Of a stretch of DNA of 64,000 nucleotides, positions 55,472 through 64,000 are shown in pieces. Each line of letters opens with the position of its first letter. The stretch's first letter is position 1. Origin of the DNA: Melieria omissa (Eukaryota > Arthropoda > Insecta > Diptera > Ulidiidae); the NCBI GenBank assembly GCA_963971225.1, contig OZ020269.1, forward strand, positions 41,065,264 to 41,129,263, written 5' to 3'. A program made the position numbers and the translations under genes. The notes beneath the pieces were generated by a model. That model was not told where the DNA came from. It did no database searches and was given only the letters and a program-made list of their open reading frames with translations.

Positions 55472-55806
55472 GGGCGGGTCAAATTGTATGGAACGATTTT
55501 TTTTGACAAAAAATTCCTAATATGTCTACTAAAAATAAAAAAAAATATTGGTATCAATACAGATTTTGAAAGGTGATAAAAATACCTTTCAAACAAGCCC
55601 AGATTGAGAAATCTGCAATAACTCTATCCGATTTTATGACGAATTTAATTAAATTATTCTATGTATATATTGAACAATATCTATTTTGAAATTTTGGGGG
55701 GCTCCAAATCCGACTTAGAGCTATGGTCTCTTGAGCAAAATTTTTCAGAATCACCTATAGATTACGTTTTTGCTATACGCTTCATCAAAAAAAAATTAAC
55801 CCGCCC
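55472..55806. mobile_element. Small TA-flanked MITE (335 bp)
   Basis: TA at 55470-55471 and 55807-55808; ends GGGCGGGTCAA and GGGCGGGTTAA in inverted repeat. No coding capacity; Tc1/mariner-type by its TA target. Confidence 0.65.
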
Positions 55807-55959
55807 TAATGTATATATATGTATTTGTATATATGTATATTATCCATATAAAAAAAAAAAACTAAAAAAGTATGTATCTGAAATAAAAAGCCGCATATAA
55901 AACGAAAAATCCTGAAAAATATTTTTGGCCAGCTAGCTTGTTCTACACGAAACACTGTG

Positions 55960-56788
55960 CGATGGCTCAAAGATGGAAGGAGGAACGGGAGCTGGAATAT
56001 TTAATACTAGCTCCCAATTAGCAGTTAGTCTGGGAGACACAGCCACAGTCTTCCAGGCTGAGGTCTTTGCCATAAACGAGTGTGCCAGGAAGATACTGGC
56101 TCTCAATGTCAGGAGAAAGAGGATAATCATAATGTCCGACAGCCAGGCTGCAATAAAAGCTTTGAGATCGACGACGTTTGACTCCAAACTAGTCTGGAAG
56201 ACAGCAAATGTTCTCCAAGACATTTCAAAGGATAACCGGGTGATAATACACTGGGTTCCTGCGCACTGTGGGCACGATGGAAATGAGGAAGCGGACAGAT
56301 TGGCAAATGAAGGGGCGGCAAAACGACCCTATGGACCTGAGCCAATCATAGGTGTCAGCAGAGCTCATTTCAGGCATTGTGTCAAACAGGAATTAAAAAA
56401 TCGGGCCAACCAGAAATGGTCCAATACGGTGGGACAACGCTGTTCCAAGCTATTCTTTCCGGCCTATTCGGAAGGCAAATCTAAATACCTATTGGACCTA
56501 AGCAGAAAGGAGCTTAAGTTCATGACGGGAATTCTGAGCGGGCACTGCCTGCTAAATATGCATAAAGCGCGACTGGGATTGACAGATAGCGAACTATGCA
56601 GATTCTGCATGGAAGATGATGAAACATCCGTGCATATCATAACCGAGTGTCCCGCTCTCTTACACGCAAGGAAGCGTATACTGGGAAGGGAACTAATTCA
56701 AACAAACGAGCTGTCTGGAACTAATCTGGGAAAAATCAAGGAGTTCCTGGACAGTATTGGGGAGATGAACTCCTCCAATAAAGAATAG
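55960..56788 (+). pseudogene. LOA-like RNase H and C-terminus (left copy)
   Basis: Continues the polyprotein after the Transib-like element: the TDG motif is cut by the insertion (TD on one side, G on the other). Then AEVFAINECARKILAL, IIIMSDSQAAIKALRS and HWVPAHCGHDGNEEADRLA give the remaining RNase H motifs, followed by the zinc-binding C-x2-C...H-x4-C motif CRFCMEDDETSVHIITEC. It reaches a stop at 56788 near the 3' end of the element. Confidence 0.9.
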
Positions 56789-56863
56789 GGATACGACACA
56801 ATAGTTCTCTTTGTACGCAGTGTCTCGGGCAGTTGATGCTCGGCTCCCGTATCTATTCTATTC

Positions 56864-57375
56864 TAAGTCGTATCCTATTTTGGATGCTTAAGGCTATTTC
56901 ATTATTGACGTATTCATTTTTTTTTTATCGAATTCGTAAGTTGATCTGTTATTTTTGTTAGTTCGTTAATACGTTCTGTTAGGGCTTTGTTTATCGTTAC
57001 TTGTTGGTTGCTATTTTCATTTATTTGGTTTAGATTTCCTGTAATGAATTGTAGGTCGTCATTATCGGGGCTGCCGGCTAGGTATTTCCATGCCGTACCG
57101 ATTATGTTTATTGACCTCTTGTTTCTATTTTCTGAATGGAATGGCCTAATCTGATTTAGGATTTCTAAGGATTGGGAAATTTCGTGCTTTAGCAATGGAT
57201 AGTAGATATTATTTTTTTGAATACTTATGCTAACGTATTTCTCTGTGTTAAGTAAAACTTGTTCGTACGTTTCTAGGTCTATCATGTGAACAAAGTTGAA
57301 CGTTCCGTTCTGGATTTTAGCTTCTCCATCATTTATGGTTATCAGATGAGCGGAAGAATAGTCGGTCAGCAACAA
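56864..57375 (-). pseudogene. env: Errantivirus env, N-terminal block (left copy)
   Basis: About 150 residues of the envelope precursor, open from 57375 to 56914. A basic RNKR site about 85 residues into this block, followed by a hydrophobic stretch, matches the furin-type cleavage and fusion-peptide arrangement of errantivirus Env. The signal peptide region lies just upstream (near 57400-57450). The block ends in a poly-A/T run close to the LOA-like insertion (duplication 56864-56877). The frame is then lost, so no envelope protein can be made. Confidence 0.8.
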
Positions 57376-57463
57376 TGCTGCGTTCGTTGTGCTCAGGAAC
57401 GCGAGTAATCTGAAAAGAGCGTTTTTTGTTTTTTTGTTATTTATTTCTATGTTAAAGAAGGGT

Positions 57464-58257
57464 TTAGTTTCTAATGTTGCTTTTATGCACTACTCTATTT
57501 GACTCTGTAAGGATGGTTGTGGATCTGTTTTCCTTTACTGTTTCTTGTTTATATTTGGGTGAGATTTTGGTTCCTAGGCGACTGTTAATTTTAACGTAAA
57601 CTGTATCACCTGGGTTATATGTTATGATGGGTGATCGGCTTTCGTTGGGGTATTTCATATCTCTACATTGTTTCTCTTTAAGTCGTTGAATATTGTCTTG
57701 TCTGGCTTTTTCGTACTGTTCGGGGTCTATGTCTGTGGTTCGTCCGAAGAATATTTCTATGGGTTTTTTCCCAGTTGTTGAGTGTATGGAAGAATTGTAT
57801 TCGTAGATAGATCTGTCTAGGAGTTCCACAAAGGATCTGTGGGTTCCATCTGATTTCAAGCACCTCATGATTTCCGAAAGTGTTGAGTGAAATCGTTCTA
57901 TTTGGCCGTTCACATAACTTTTATAGGGGGTGATCTAAAGACCTGAATATCTAGTTGATCTTCGACCATAAAATTTATTGAGGATGAATTAAGGGATTTT
58001 TCATTATCGATAACGATAACTTTTGGAACACCAAATAGAAACAGGAGTTGTCGTAGTGGTTCCCTTATATCTTCGGTTGCTTTTGATTTTATGACTTTAC
58101 CTTGGGTATATTTGGAAAACTTGTCTATTGCGGTGATAACGACATTATTTACGGTTTTGTAGAAATCGATGTGAAGGGATTGGTTTCTGTTTGAGTTCTG
58201 GGTTAGTGTGGTGACGGTCATATTTGTTAAGCTTACAGATGGTGCATTGTTTGACAA
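57464..58257 (-). pseudogene. Errantivirus integrase (left copy)
   Basis: Two frames joined by a frameshift near 57910. The first (58257-57910) has LHIDFYKTVNNVVITAIDKF (core Asp region) and VIVIDNEKSLNSSSINFMV (second Asp). The second (57913-57464) has NGQIERFHSTLSEIMRCL (catalytic Glu) and the C-terminal YNPGDTVYVKINSRLGTKIS. The order and motifs are those of gypsy/17.6-type integrases. It lies directly 5' of env, as in errantiviruses. Confidence 0.85.
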
Positions 58258-58546
58258 CTTTTTTTATTTTGTTGTTCATTCCGGGGAAATAGTATTTCTC
58301 CAATATTTGGTTTTTATTTTCCCTGCCGTTCCTATGAGCTCGTTTATGTGTTTCAATAATTATCCCTTGTTGGTGTTCTTCGTTGACGATGTCTTCGACT
58401 TGGTGTCGGGTGAACCTGACACGATACTTCGAAAAATGGTCTGGAACAATTTGGAATTTATATGGAATGGTTGGCCCTGTGTTGAGAATGTTCTGATTTT
58501 TGAATACGTTGATGGGGGCTTCGACGCTATTTATTAGGTTGTGGCT

Positions 58547-58890
58547 CTAACTATCATCGCTATGCGTCATCGTCGACATTGTGTTTACCTGTGATTGCGG
58601 CGGGATTCTCGACAAGGCGTCAGCAACTACGTTACTTTTTCCTGGTTTACAGACTAATTCGTAGTTATACCCTTCTGGTATAGCCTTCCATCGTTTCATT
58701 TTACTGTTGTTGTTTCTGTTGCTAAGGGCATACGTGAGTGGTTGGTGGTCACATGCACTTTTCGAGATCCAGAGATGATGAGAGATGAATGAGATTGGCT
58801 TATCTTTTTGCGATAGCACCGCGCCGATAGCGTTGTTTGAATCGTATGTTGTCAGTTCAAGGATTCTTTGTTGTTGTCAGTTCTGTTGTC
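58547..58890 (-). pseudogene. Errantivirus RNase H fragment (left copy)
   Basis: LELTTYDSNNAIGAVLSQKD (usual TLTTDAS..AIGAVLSQ, with the catalytic Asp kept as YDS), then DHQPLTYALSNRNNNSKMKR and SNVVADALSRI, the end of the RT-RNase H polyprotein. The sequence upstream (higher coordinates) is cut at the duplication junction near 58916, preceded by a short GAACTGACAACA repeat (58851-58905). Confidence 0.8.
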
Positions 58891-58916
58891 AGTTCAAAGG
58901 ATTTTATTTTTATTTT

Positions 58917-59010
58917 GAACGGTGAGTACAGTTAGAAAGATAAAGCTACCAAACACTCCGTAAGCGAAAAACAGACGTCTTGTCAGCGCGAGAGTTAGTC
59001 GGTGACTGCG
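58917..59010 (-). mobile_element. 94-bp remnant of the I-type 5' UTR
   Basis: Same sequence as 49352-49445 (one difference near 58974). It ends at the same position as the I-type element (GTGACTGCG), followed by the same env sequence TTACTTGTAAATA. It shows that the duplication happened after the I-type insertion. Confidence 0.88.
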
Positions 59011-59425
59011 TTACTTGTAAATATGTTACTTTGAATAGTCTTAATTGAATGTGTGTTGTTCATGTGTAGTTCTTCTAGTGATTTTAGGGATAGTATGTTT
59101 TATCTATTTATTTCTGTGGGTGTTGGTTGACTTATGGCTGGTTTGGTATTTATTTGTGGGATCTTGGTGTTGCTGAATATTTTATCATTTAACTTTATTG
59201 TTTCATTGTGGAATTTTATTAGAAATGTGCCTTCTAGGTTGTGACTTGCGTCTTAAAAAAAAACAACTTCCATTAAAACTATTTAGGAGTATGACTCCAC
59301 CCAAGATTTCTTCTACTGTGGGAATGTGTTGATTATTTGTAACATTGCAAAAGGATTTTAGGCCATAAACTAGTTTAGTTGTACATTGGTCGTTTACTAG
59401 ATTTATCAGATTATTGCGATTACAT
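59011..59425 (-). pseudogene. env: Errantivirus env, middle block (right copy)
   Basis: Copy of 49446-49860 with a few substitutions; the same frameshift-prone poly-A run is present. It is fused directly to the LOA-like ORF because 567 bp, matching 49864-50430, are absent. Confidence 0.75.
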
Positions 59426-62400
59426 ATGTGATTGTACACGTCAATCTCCATAGAGCGTCGGCAGCCTCGGCTGTCCTAACTAGGACCATGAACACCTTGG
59501 GTCCTAGTATAGCCCTGGTGCAGGAACCATGGACCAGCACCAACGGTCAAGTCAGAGGGCTATCCCAGGCAGGTAAGGTATTATGTTGTCAATCAACCAC
59601 AACCAGAGCCAGGACCTGCATCGTGTTTAATAAAATATCTTTCTTCTCGTTGACAGATTTTGTTACGCCGGATCTATGCGCGGGTAAGATTACCTGGAAC
59701 TCCAGGGAAATCATTATTACCTCCGCATACTTCCCTGGAGACGAACAGCTCATTGCCTATGCTAGGGGCAACCACATGGAGCTCGTAATGGGCTGTGATG
59801 CGAACGCCCATCACACCATGTGGGGGAGCACGGACATAAATCCTAGAGGTGAGTCACAATTTAATTATATACTTTCCTTAGACCTAAGTATTTGCAATAT
59901 TGGGAACAGCCCCACATTTGTAACTAGAGTCAGAGAGGAAGTCTTGGATATGACCTTGACAACCTCGATGACAAAAGACCTTGTCAGTAATTGGCGAGTA
60001 TCTGACGAGCCGTCGTGCTCAGATCATATGCAGATAAGATTCACGCTAGGGAATCAAATGCCAACCGTGGTGACATTCAGACCAAAACGACAGACTGACT
60101 GGAACAGCTATTGCTTCCAGTTAGGACAGGACGTCCCAACTCAAATCGAGAATAGGATAGATACCATAGACAGACTAGAAAGGGCCTCTACAATTTTTAG
60201 AGATTCCGTTCTGAATGCCTATGAAGAAAACTGTCCCCTCAAGACCAAAACTTGTAGGAAACAGACACCGTGGTGGAGTAGTCATCTTAACAAACTGAGA
60301 AGGGAAGTAAGGAAACTATTTAATAGAGCCAAGCGAAACAACGACTGGCAGACCTACTCCCAGACTCTCACCAAATACAACCAAGAAATCAGGAAGGCCA
60401 AGAGGGAATCCTTCAAGCGGTTCTGTGAGGACGTATCAGATCTGTCCTCCAGCTCTCGATGGAAAAATCCTGTCCGATAGGAACACTGGTGGATGGAGAT
60501 GGGACAGCCATAAAGTGTGAAAAGGAAACACTTGTCCTACTCACCAATACCCACTTCCCGGGGTCAGTATACACAAATGATCCTCTGACAGGCAGTACTG
60601 GACAGGTGCGTCGTCCAGGGAGGGGAGACTGGAGAACTGCCAAAGCTGTGTGTAATGCACTTGTAGTAGAATGGGCGCTGGAATCATTCTCTCCCTACAA
60701 GGCGCCCGGAAAAGATGATATTTTCCCAGCGCTCTTACAGAAGGGAATGGCAATACTAACGCCCATTTTAACCAAAATCTACGTATGTAGTTTAGCTTTT
60801 GGGTACATTCCAGAAGCCTGGAGAATAGTTAACGTGATCTATCTCCCGAAACCTGCAAGAGCTGATAAGAAAGACCCAAAATCTTTCAGGCCAATAAGCC
60901 TGATGTCTTTTGTGCTTAAAGGCTTGGAAAAGGTCGTTGACCGGTATCTGAGGGAGGAAATACTCACTCAGCATCCCCTGAGCATGAACCAACATGCCTA
61001 CCAGAAAGGTAAATCCACGGAAACGGCCCTATCGGCACTGGTAGGTAAGATAGAGAAGTCGCAGGCAGAAAAGGAAATCTGTCTAGTAGGTTTCCTGGAC
61101 ATAGAAGGGGCTTTCAACTACACAACCTTCGAAGCGATAGAAACGGCGCTAGAAGGACTACAGGCGCCTGCCACCCTTATAAGATGGATATCATCAATGC
61201 TGGAGAGCAGGGTGATTCAGTCCAACTTAGAGGAGGCAGAGCTGTCAGTATGCACAGCGCGAGGATGTCCTCAAGGGGGAGTACAGTCCCCCCTGCTGTG
61301 GTCTGTAGTCGTTGACGGACTAATCCGCTCTCTTGAAGAGCAGGGACATGAAGTCATCGCATATGCAGACGATTTAGTCATTGTGGTCAGAGGCAGAGAC
61401 GGACATACCGCCTCAGACTTGCTTCAGAGCGCGCTGAGGATAGTCGAGTACTGGTGTATCAGACAGAAACTGTCTCTGAATCCAGACAAGACAATCATAG
61501 TCCCTTTTACACATAAAAGGAAGATCGACCTTAGACAGATTATGATCTTTGGAAAAGAATTGAACTTCTCGAGGGAAGTTAAGTATTTAGGGGTAATCCT
61601 GGACAGCAAATTGAACTGGAAACCTCATGTTAATCGCATCAAAAAGAGGGCAGGCATTGCTCTCTGGAGTTGCAAAAGAATCTGTGGCAAAAATTGGGGA
61701 CTGAGACCGAAGTGGCTTCAGAGTTTATACTCCCTAATAGTTCTGCCGACTATCACCTACGAGGCAATAGTGTGGTGGAGAAAAACCACGGAAATAACAA
61801 GCTGGGAAAACTTCAAAGACTAGCGAATACCTGTATAACGGGATGTCTCAGTACTACACCAACGGCAGCCCTAAATGTTATATTGGGGACTCTGCCGCGG
61901 GAACTAAATGTGCAAATGGCTGCAACCATCAGCGCACACAGACTAATGCACAGTGGATCCATACATAGGGATGCACATGCAATCGGTCACCTATCCCTGT
62001 TGAAGGATAGGAGACGAGATGGAGGCTTCTGGATGCCTCTGGATCTGATGCCACCGAGACACTTCTTCAGGAAGAACTACTCTACGTACATACCGCATAA
62101 TAGAATCAGTCTCACGTGTGATGACATTGTCTGGTACACCGATGGCTCAAAGATGGAAGGCGGAACGGGAACTGGAATATTTAATACTAGCTCCCAATTA
62201 GCAGTTAGTCTGGGAGACACAGCCACAGTCTTCCAGGCTGAGGTCTTTGCCATAAACGAGTGTGCCAGGAAGATACTGACTCTCAATGTCAGGAGAAAGA
62301 GGATAATCATAATGTGCGACAGCCAGGCTGCAATAAAAGCTTTGAGCTCGACGACGTTTGACTCCACACTAGTCTGGAAGACAGCAAATGTTCTCCAAGA

Positions 62401-63045
62401 CATTTCAAAGGATAACCGGGTGCTAATACACTGGGTTCCTGCGCACTGTGGGCACGATGGAAATGAGGAAGCGGACAGATTGGCAAATGAAGGGGCGGCA
62501 AAACGACCCTATGGACCTGAGCCAATCATAGGTGTCAGCAGAGCTCATTTCAGGCATTGTGTCAAACAGGAATTAAAAAATCGGGCCAACCAGAAATGGT
62601 CCAATACGGTGGGACAACGCTGTTCCAAGCTATTCTTTCCGGCCTATTCGGATGGCAAATCTAAATACCTATTGGACCTAAGCAGAAAGGAGCTTAAGTT
62701 CATGACGGGAATTCTGAGCGGGCACTGCCTGCTAAATATGCATAAAGCGCGACTGGGATTGACAGATAGCGAACTATGCAGATTCTGCATGGAAGATGAT
62801 GAAACATCCGTGCACATCATAACCGAGTGTCCCGCTCTCTTACACGCAAGGAAGCGTATACTGGGAAGGGAACTAATTCAAACAAACGAGCTGTCTGGAA
62901 CTAATCTGGGAAAAATCAAGGAGTTCCTGGACAGTATTGGGGAGAGATGAACTCCTCCAATAAAGAATAGGGATACGACACAATAGTTCTCTTTGGACGC
63001 AGTGTCTCGGGCAGTTGATGCTCGGCTCCCGTATCTATTCTATTC
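59426..63045 (+). mobile_element. LOA-like non-LTR retrotransposon, right copy
   Basis: Same insertion as the left copy: its 3' junction and target sequence (TAAGTCGTATCCTA at 63046-63059) are identical. Its first 186 bp are deleted. It has no Transib-like insertion. Confidence 0.9.
59428..62950 (+). pseudogene. LOA-like polyprotein (right copy)
   Basis: Same protein as the left copy, in three frames. A 19-bp loss at about 60452 (after DLSSS) shifts the frame between endonuclease and RT. The RT block (60459-61823) keeps AYADDLVIVV and carries the A missing from the left copy. A 10-bp loss at about 61800 (in ITSWENF) shifts again. The last block to 62950 holds the complete RNase H (DIVWYTDGSK uninterrupted, AEVFAINEC, then MCDSQAAIKAL with Cys for the Ser of the left copy, HWVPAHCGHDGNEEADRLA) and the zinc motif. 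An 18-bp in-frame loss lies near 62098. The original start is lost with the deletion; a GTG at 59428 takes its place. Confidence 0.9.
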
Positions 63046-63059
63046 TAAGTCGTATCCTA

Positions 63060-63558
63060 TTTTGGATGCTTAAGGCTATTTCATTATTGACGTATTCATT
63101 TTTTTTTTTATCGAATTCGTAAGTTGATCTGTTATTTTTGTTAGTTCGTTAATACGTTCTGTTAGGGCTTTGTTTATCGTTACTTGTTGGTTGCTATTTT
63201 AATTTATTTGGTTTAGATTTCCTGTAATGAATTGTAGGTCGTCATTATCGGGGCTGCCGGCTAGGTATTTCCATGCCGTACCGATTATGTTTATTGACCT
63301 CTTGTTTCTATTTTCTGAATGGAATGGCCTAATCTGATTTAGGATTTCTAAGGATTGGGAAATTTCGTGCTTTAGCAATGGATAGTAGATATTATTTTTT
63401 TGAATACTTATGCTAACGTATTTCTCTGTGTTAAGTAAAACTTGTTCGTACGTTTCTAGGTCTATCATGTGAACAAAGTTGAACGTTCCGTTCTGGATTT
63501 TAGCTTCTCCATCATTTATGGTTATCAGATGAGCGGAAGAATAGTCGGTCAGCAACAA
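63060..63558 (-). pseudogene. env: Errantivirus env, N-terminal block (right copy)
   Basis: Copy of 56878-57375. It differs by a premature TAA at 63199-63201, which shortens the open frame to 119 codons; the left copy is open there. Confidence 0.8.
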
Positions 63559-63646
63559 TGCTGCGTTCGTTGTGCTCAGGAACGCGAGTAATCTGAAAAG
63601 AGCGTTTTTTGTTTTTTTGTTATTTATTTCTATGTTAAAGAAGGGT

Positions 63647-64000
63647 TTAGTTTCTAATGTCGCTTTTATGCACTACTCTATTTGACTCTGTAAGGATGGT
63701 TGTGGATCTGTTTTCCTTTACTGTTTCTTGTTTATATTTTTGTGAGATTTTGGTTCCTAGGCGACTGTTAATTTTAACGTAAACTGTATCACCTGGGTTA
63801 TATGTTATGATGGGTGATCGGCTTTCGTTGGGGTATTTCATATCTCTACATTGTTTCTCTTTAAGTCGTTGAATATCGTCTTGTCTGGCTTTTTCGTACT
63901 GTTCGGGGTCTATGCCTGTGGTTCGTCCGAAGAATATTTCTATGGGTTTTTTCCCAGTTGTTGAGTGTATGGAAGAATTGTATTCGTAGATAGATCTGTC
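63647..64000 (-). pseudogene. Errantivirus integrase C-terminus (right copy, partial)
   Basis: C-terminal integrase region matching 57464-57817, including the YNPGDTVYVKINSRLGTKIS phrase, with few substitutions. It is cut by the window end. Confidence 0.8.

Larger units (their letters stand above)
53194..55959 (+). mobile_element. Transib-like element with RSS-like ends
   Basis: Target duplication CGATG (5 bp) at 53189-53193 and 55960-55964, confirmed by the empty site at 62140-62144 in the duplicated copy. Both ends are CACAGTGTTTCG..TAGAAC (about 31 bp, two mismatches). 5-bp duplications and CAC-starting ends are typical of Transib, the relatives of RAG1. Each CACAGTG heptamer is followed by 24 bp and then an A-rich block (ACAAAAACG left, CCAAAAATA right), like a recombination signal with a 23-bp spacer. 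Inside are transposase fragments, a SINE and a small MITE. Confidence 0.82.
50242..56863 (+). mobile_element. LOA-like non-LTR retrotransposon, left copy
   Basis: Bounded by a 14-bp target duplication TAAGTCGTATCCTA at 50228-50241 and 56864-56877. It encodes one polyprotein with endonuclease, RT and RNase H, as in the LOA/I/R1 group. It is 5'-truncated or lacks ORF1: only 186 bp precede the ORF2 start. It is split by the Transib-like element at 53194-55959. Confidence 0.9.
41781..58900 (-). mobile_element. Errantivirus (insect endogenous retrovirus), left copy, interrupted
   Basis: Minus-strand remains of an env-bearing gypsy-type endogenous retrovirus: RNase H (58547-58890), integrase (57464-58257), env in three blocks (57375-56864, 50241-49459, 42387-42120) and the 3' LTR (41781-42120). 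The 5' LTR, gag, protease and most of RT are missing on this copy because the duplication breakpoint lies at 58916/58917. The gaps in env are filled by a LOA-like and an I-type retrotransposon. Inactive. Confidence 0.85.
49352..58916. repeat. Tandem duplication, left unit
   Basis: 9.57-kb unit whose sequence repeats from 58917 to the end of the window. It starts inside the I-type element 5' UTR (shared GAACGGTGAGTACAG) and includes env, the LOA-like element, integrase and RNase H of the errantivirus. It differs from the right unit by the Transib-like insertion and by having 567 bp that the right unit lost. Confidence 0.88.
58917..64000. repeat. Tandem duplication, right unit (runs off the window)
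   Basis: Repeats the left unit from 49352 on with few substitutions. It lacks the Transib-like element and 567 bp at the env/LOA junction, and continues past the window end inside the integrase. Confidence 0.88.

Noticed and set aside
59426..63045. Independent second insertion of the LOA-like element
   Set aside because: The right junction and the surrounding env, integrase and I-element sequence are the same as in the left copy, so it arose by duplication.

Overview
This window is intergenic, transposon-packed DNA from an insect, most likely a brachyceran fly and plausibly a tephritid fruit fly. The evidence is AT-rich sequence with many TACATATGTAC/CATA microsatellite runs, I-clade, LOA-like and RTE retrotransposons, an env-bearing errantivirus, Helitrons with the dipteran TCTATATATATAAAA 5' end, and a ribose-5-phosphate isomerase fragment of animal type. 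I see no intact host gene. Nearly everything recognisable is a mobile element, most are broken, and many sit inside one another. Assignments come from reading translations and end sequences by eye; no database was searched.

Layout. 0-11.5 kb: non-autonomous DNA elements with clear ends (a 729-bp TTAA element, two hAT MITEs with perfect 8-bp duplications, a dead mariner, a Helitron 3' end, a TTAACCC piggyBac-like MITE, an internally deleted mariner that still has an open frame for its DNA-binding part). 11.9-14.2 kb: a decayed solo LTR holding a TIR element that carries a broken ribose-5-phosphate isomerase copy and a fragment of a second gene. 14.3-16.5 kb: a hAT remnant and an RTE-like retrotransposon. 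18.4-19.1 kb: a second TTAA element. 20.0-26.5 kb: a P-superfamily transposon with a THAP-domain transposase, interrupted by a Helitron and a tRNA-derived SINE, followed by an internally deleted relative in inverse orientation. 29.25-36.7 kb: a six-deep nest (Tc1-like > mariner > TIR element > non-LTR retrotransposon > TTAA element > P-family element). 37.0-41.6 kb: a Ty3/gypsy element with both LTRs and a tRNA-Leu-type primer site.

41.8-64 kb is one history. An errantivirus (minus strand) received a LOA-like retrotransposon and an I-type retrotransposon in its env gene. A tandem duplication then copied about 9.6 kb; its breakpoint lies in the I-element 5' UTR (49352 and 58917). After that only the left copy gained a Transib-like transposon (53194-55959) inside the LOA RNase H domain, and the right copy keeps the empty site.

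The most interesting items are: (1) the Transib-like element, whose two ends are CACAGTG heptamers followed by a 24-bp spacer and an A-rich nonamer-like block, resembling V(D)J recombination signals, with a RAG1-like C-terminal fragment inside; (2) three TTAA elements of 719-729 bp with different terminal repeats but the same GGGG ends and a shared internal motif at the same distance from one end; (3) the P-superfamily family with consistent 7-bp rather than 8-bp target duplications; (4) the gene-capturing TIR element.
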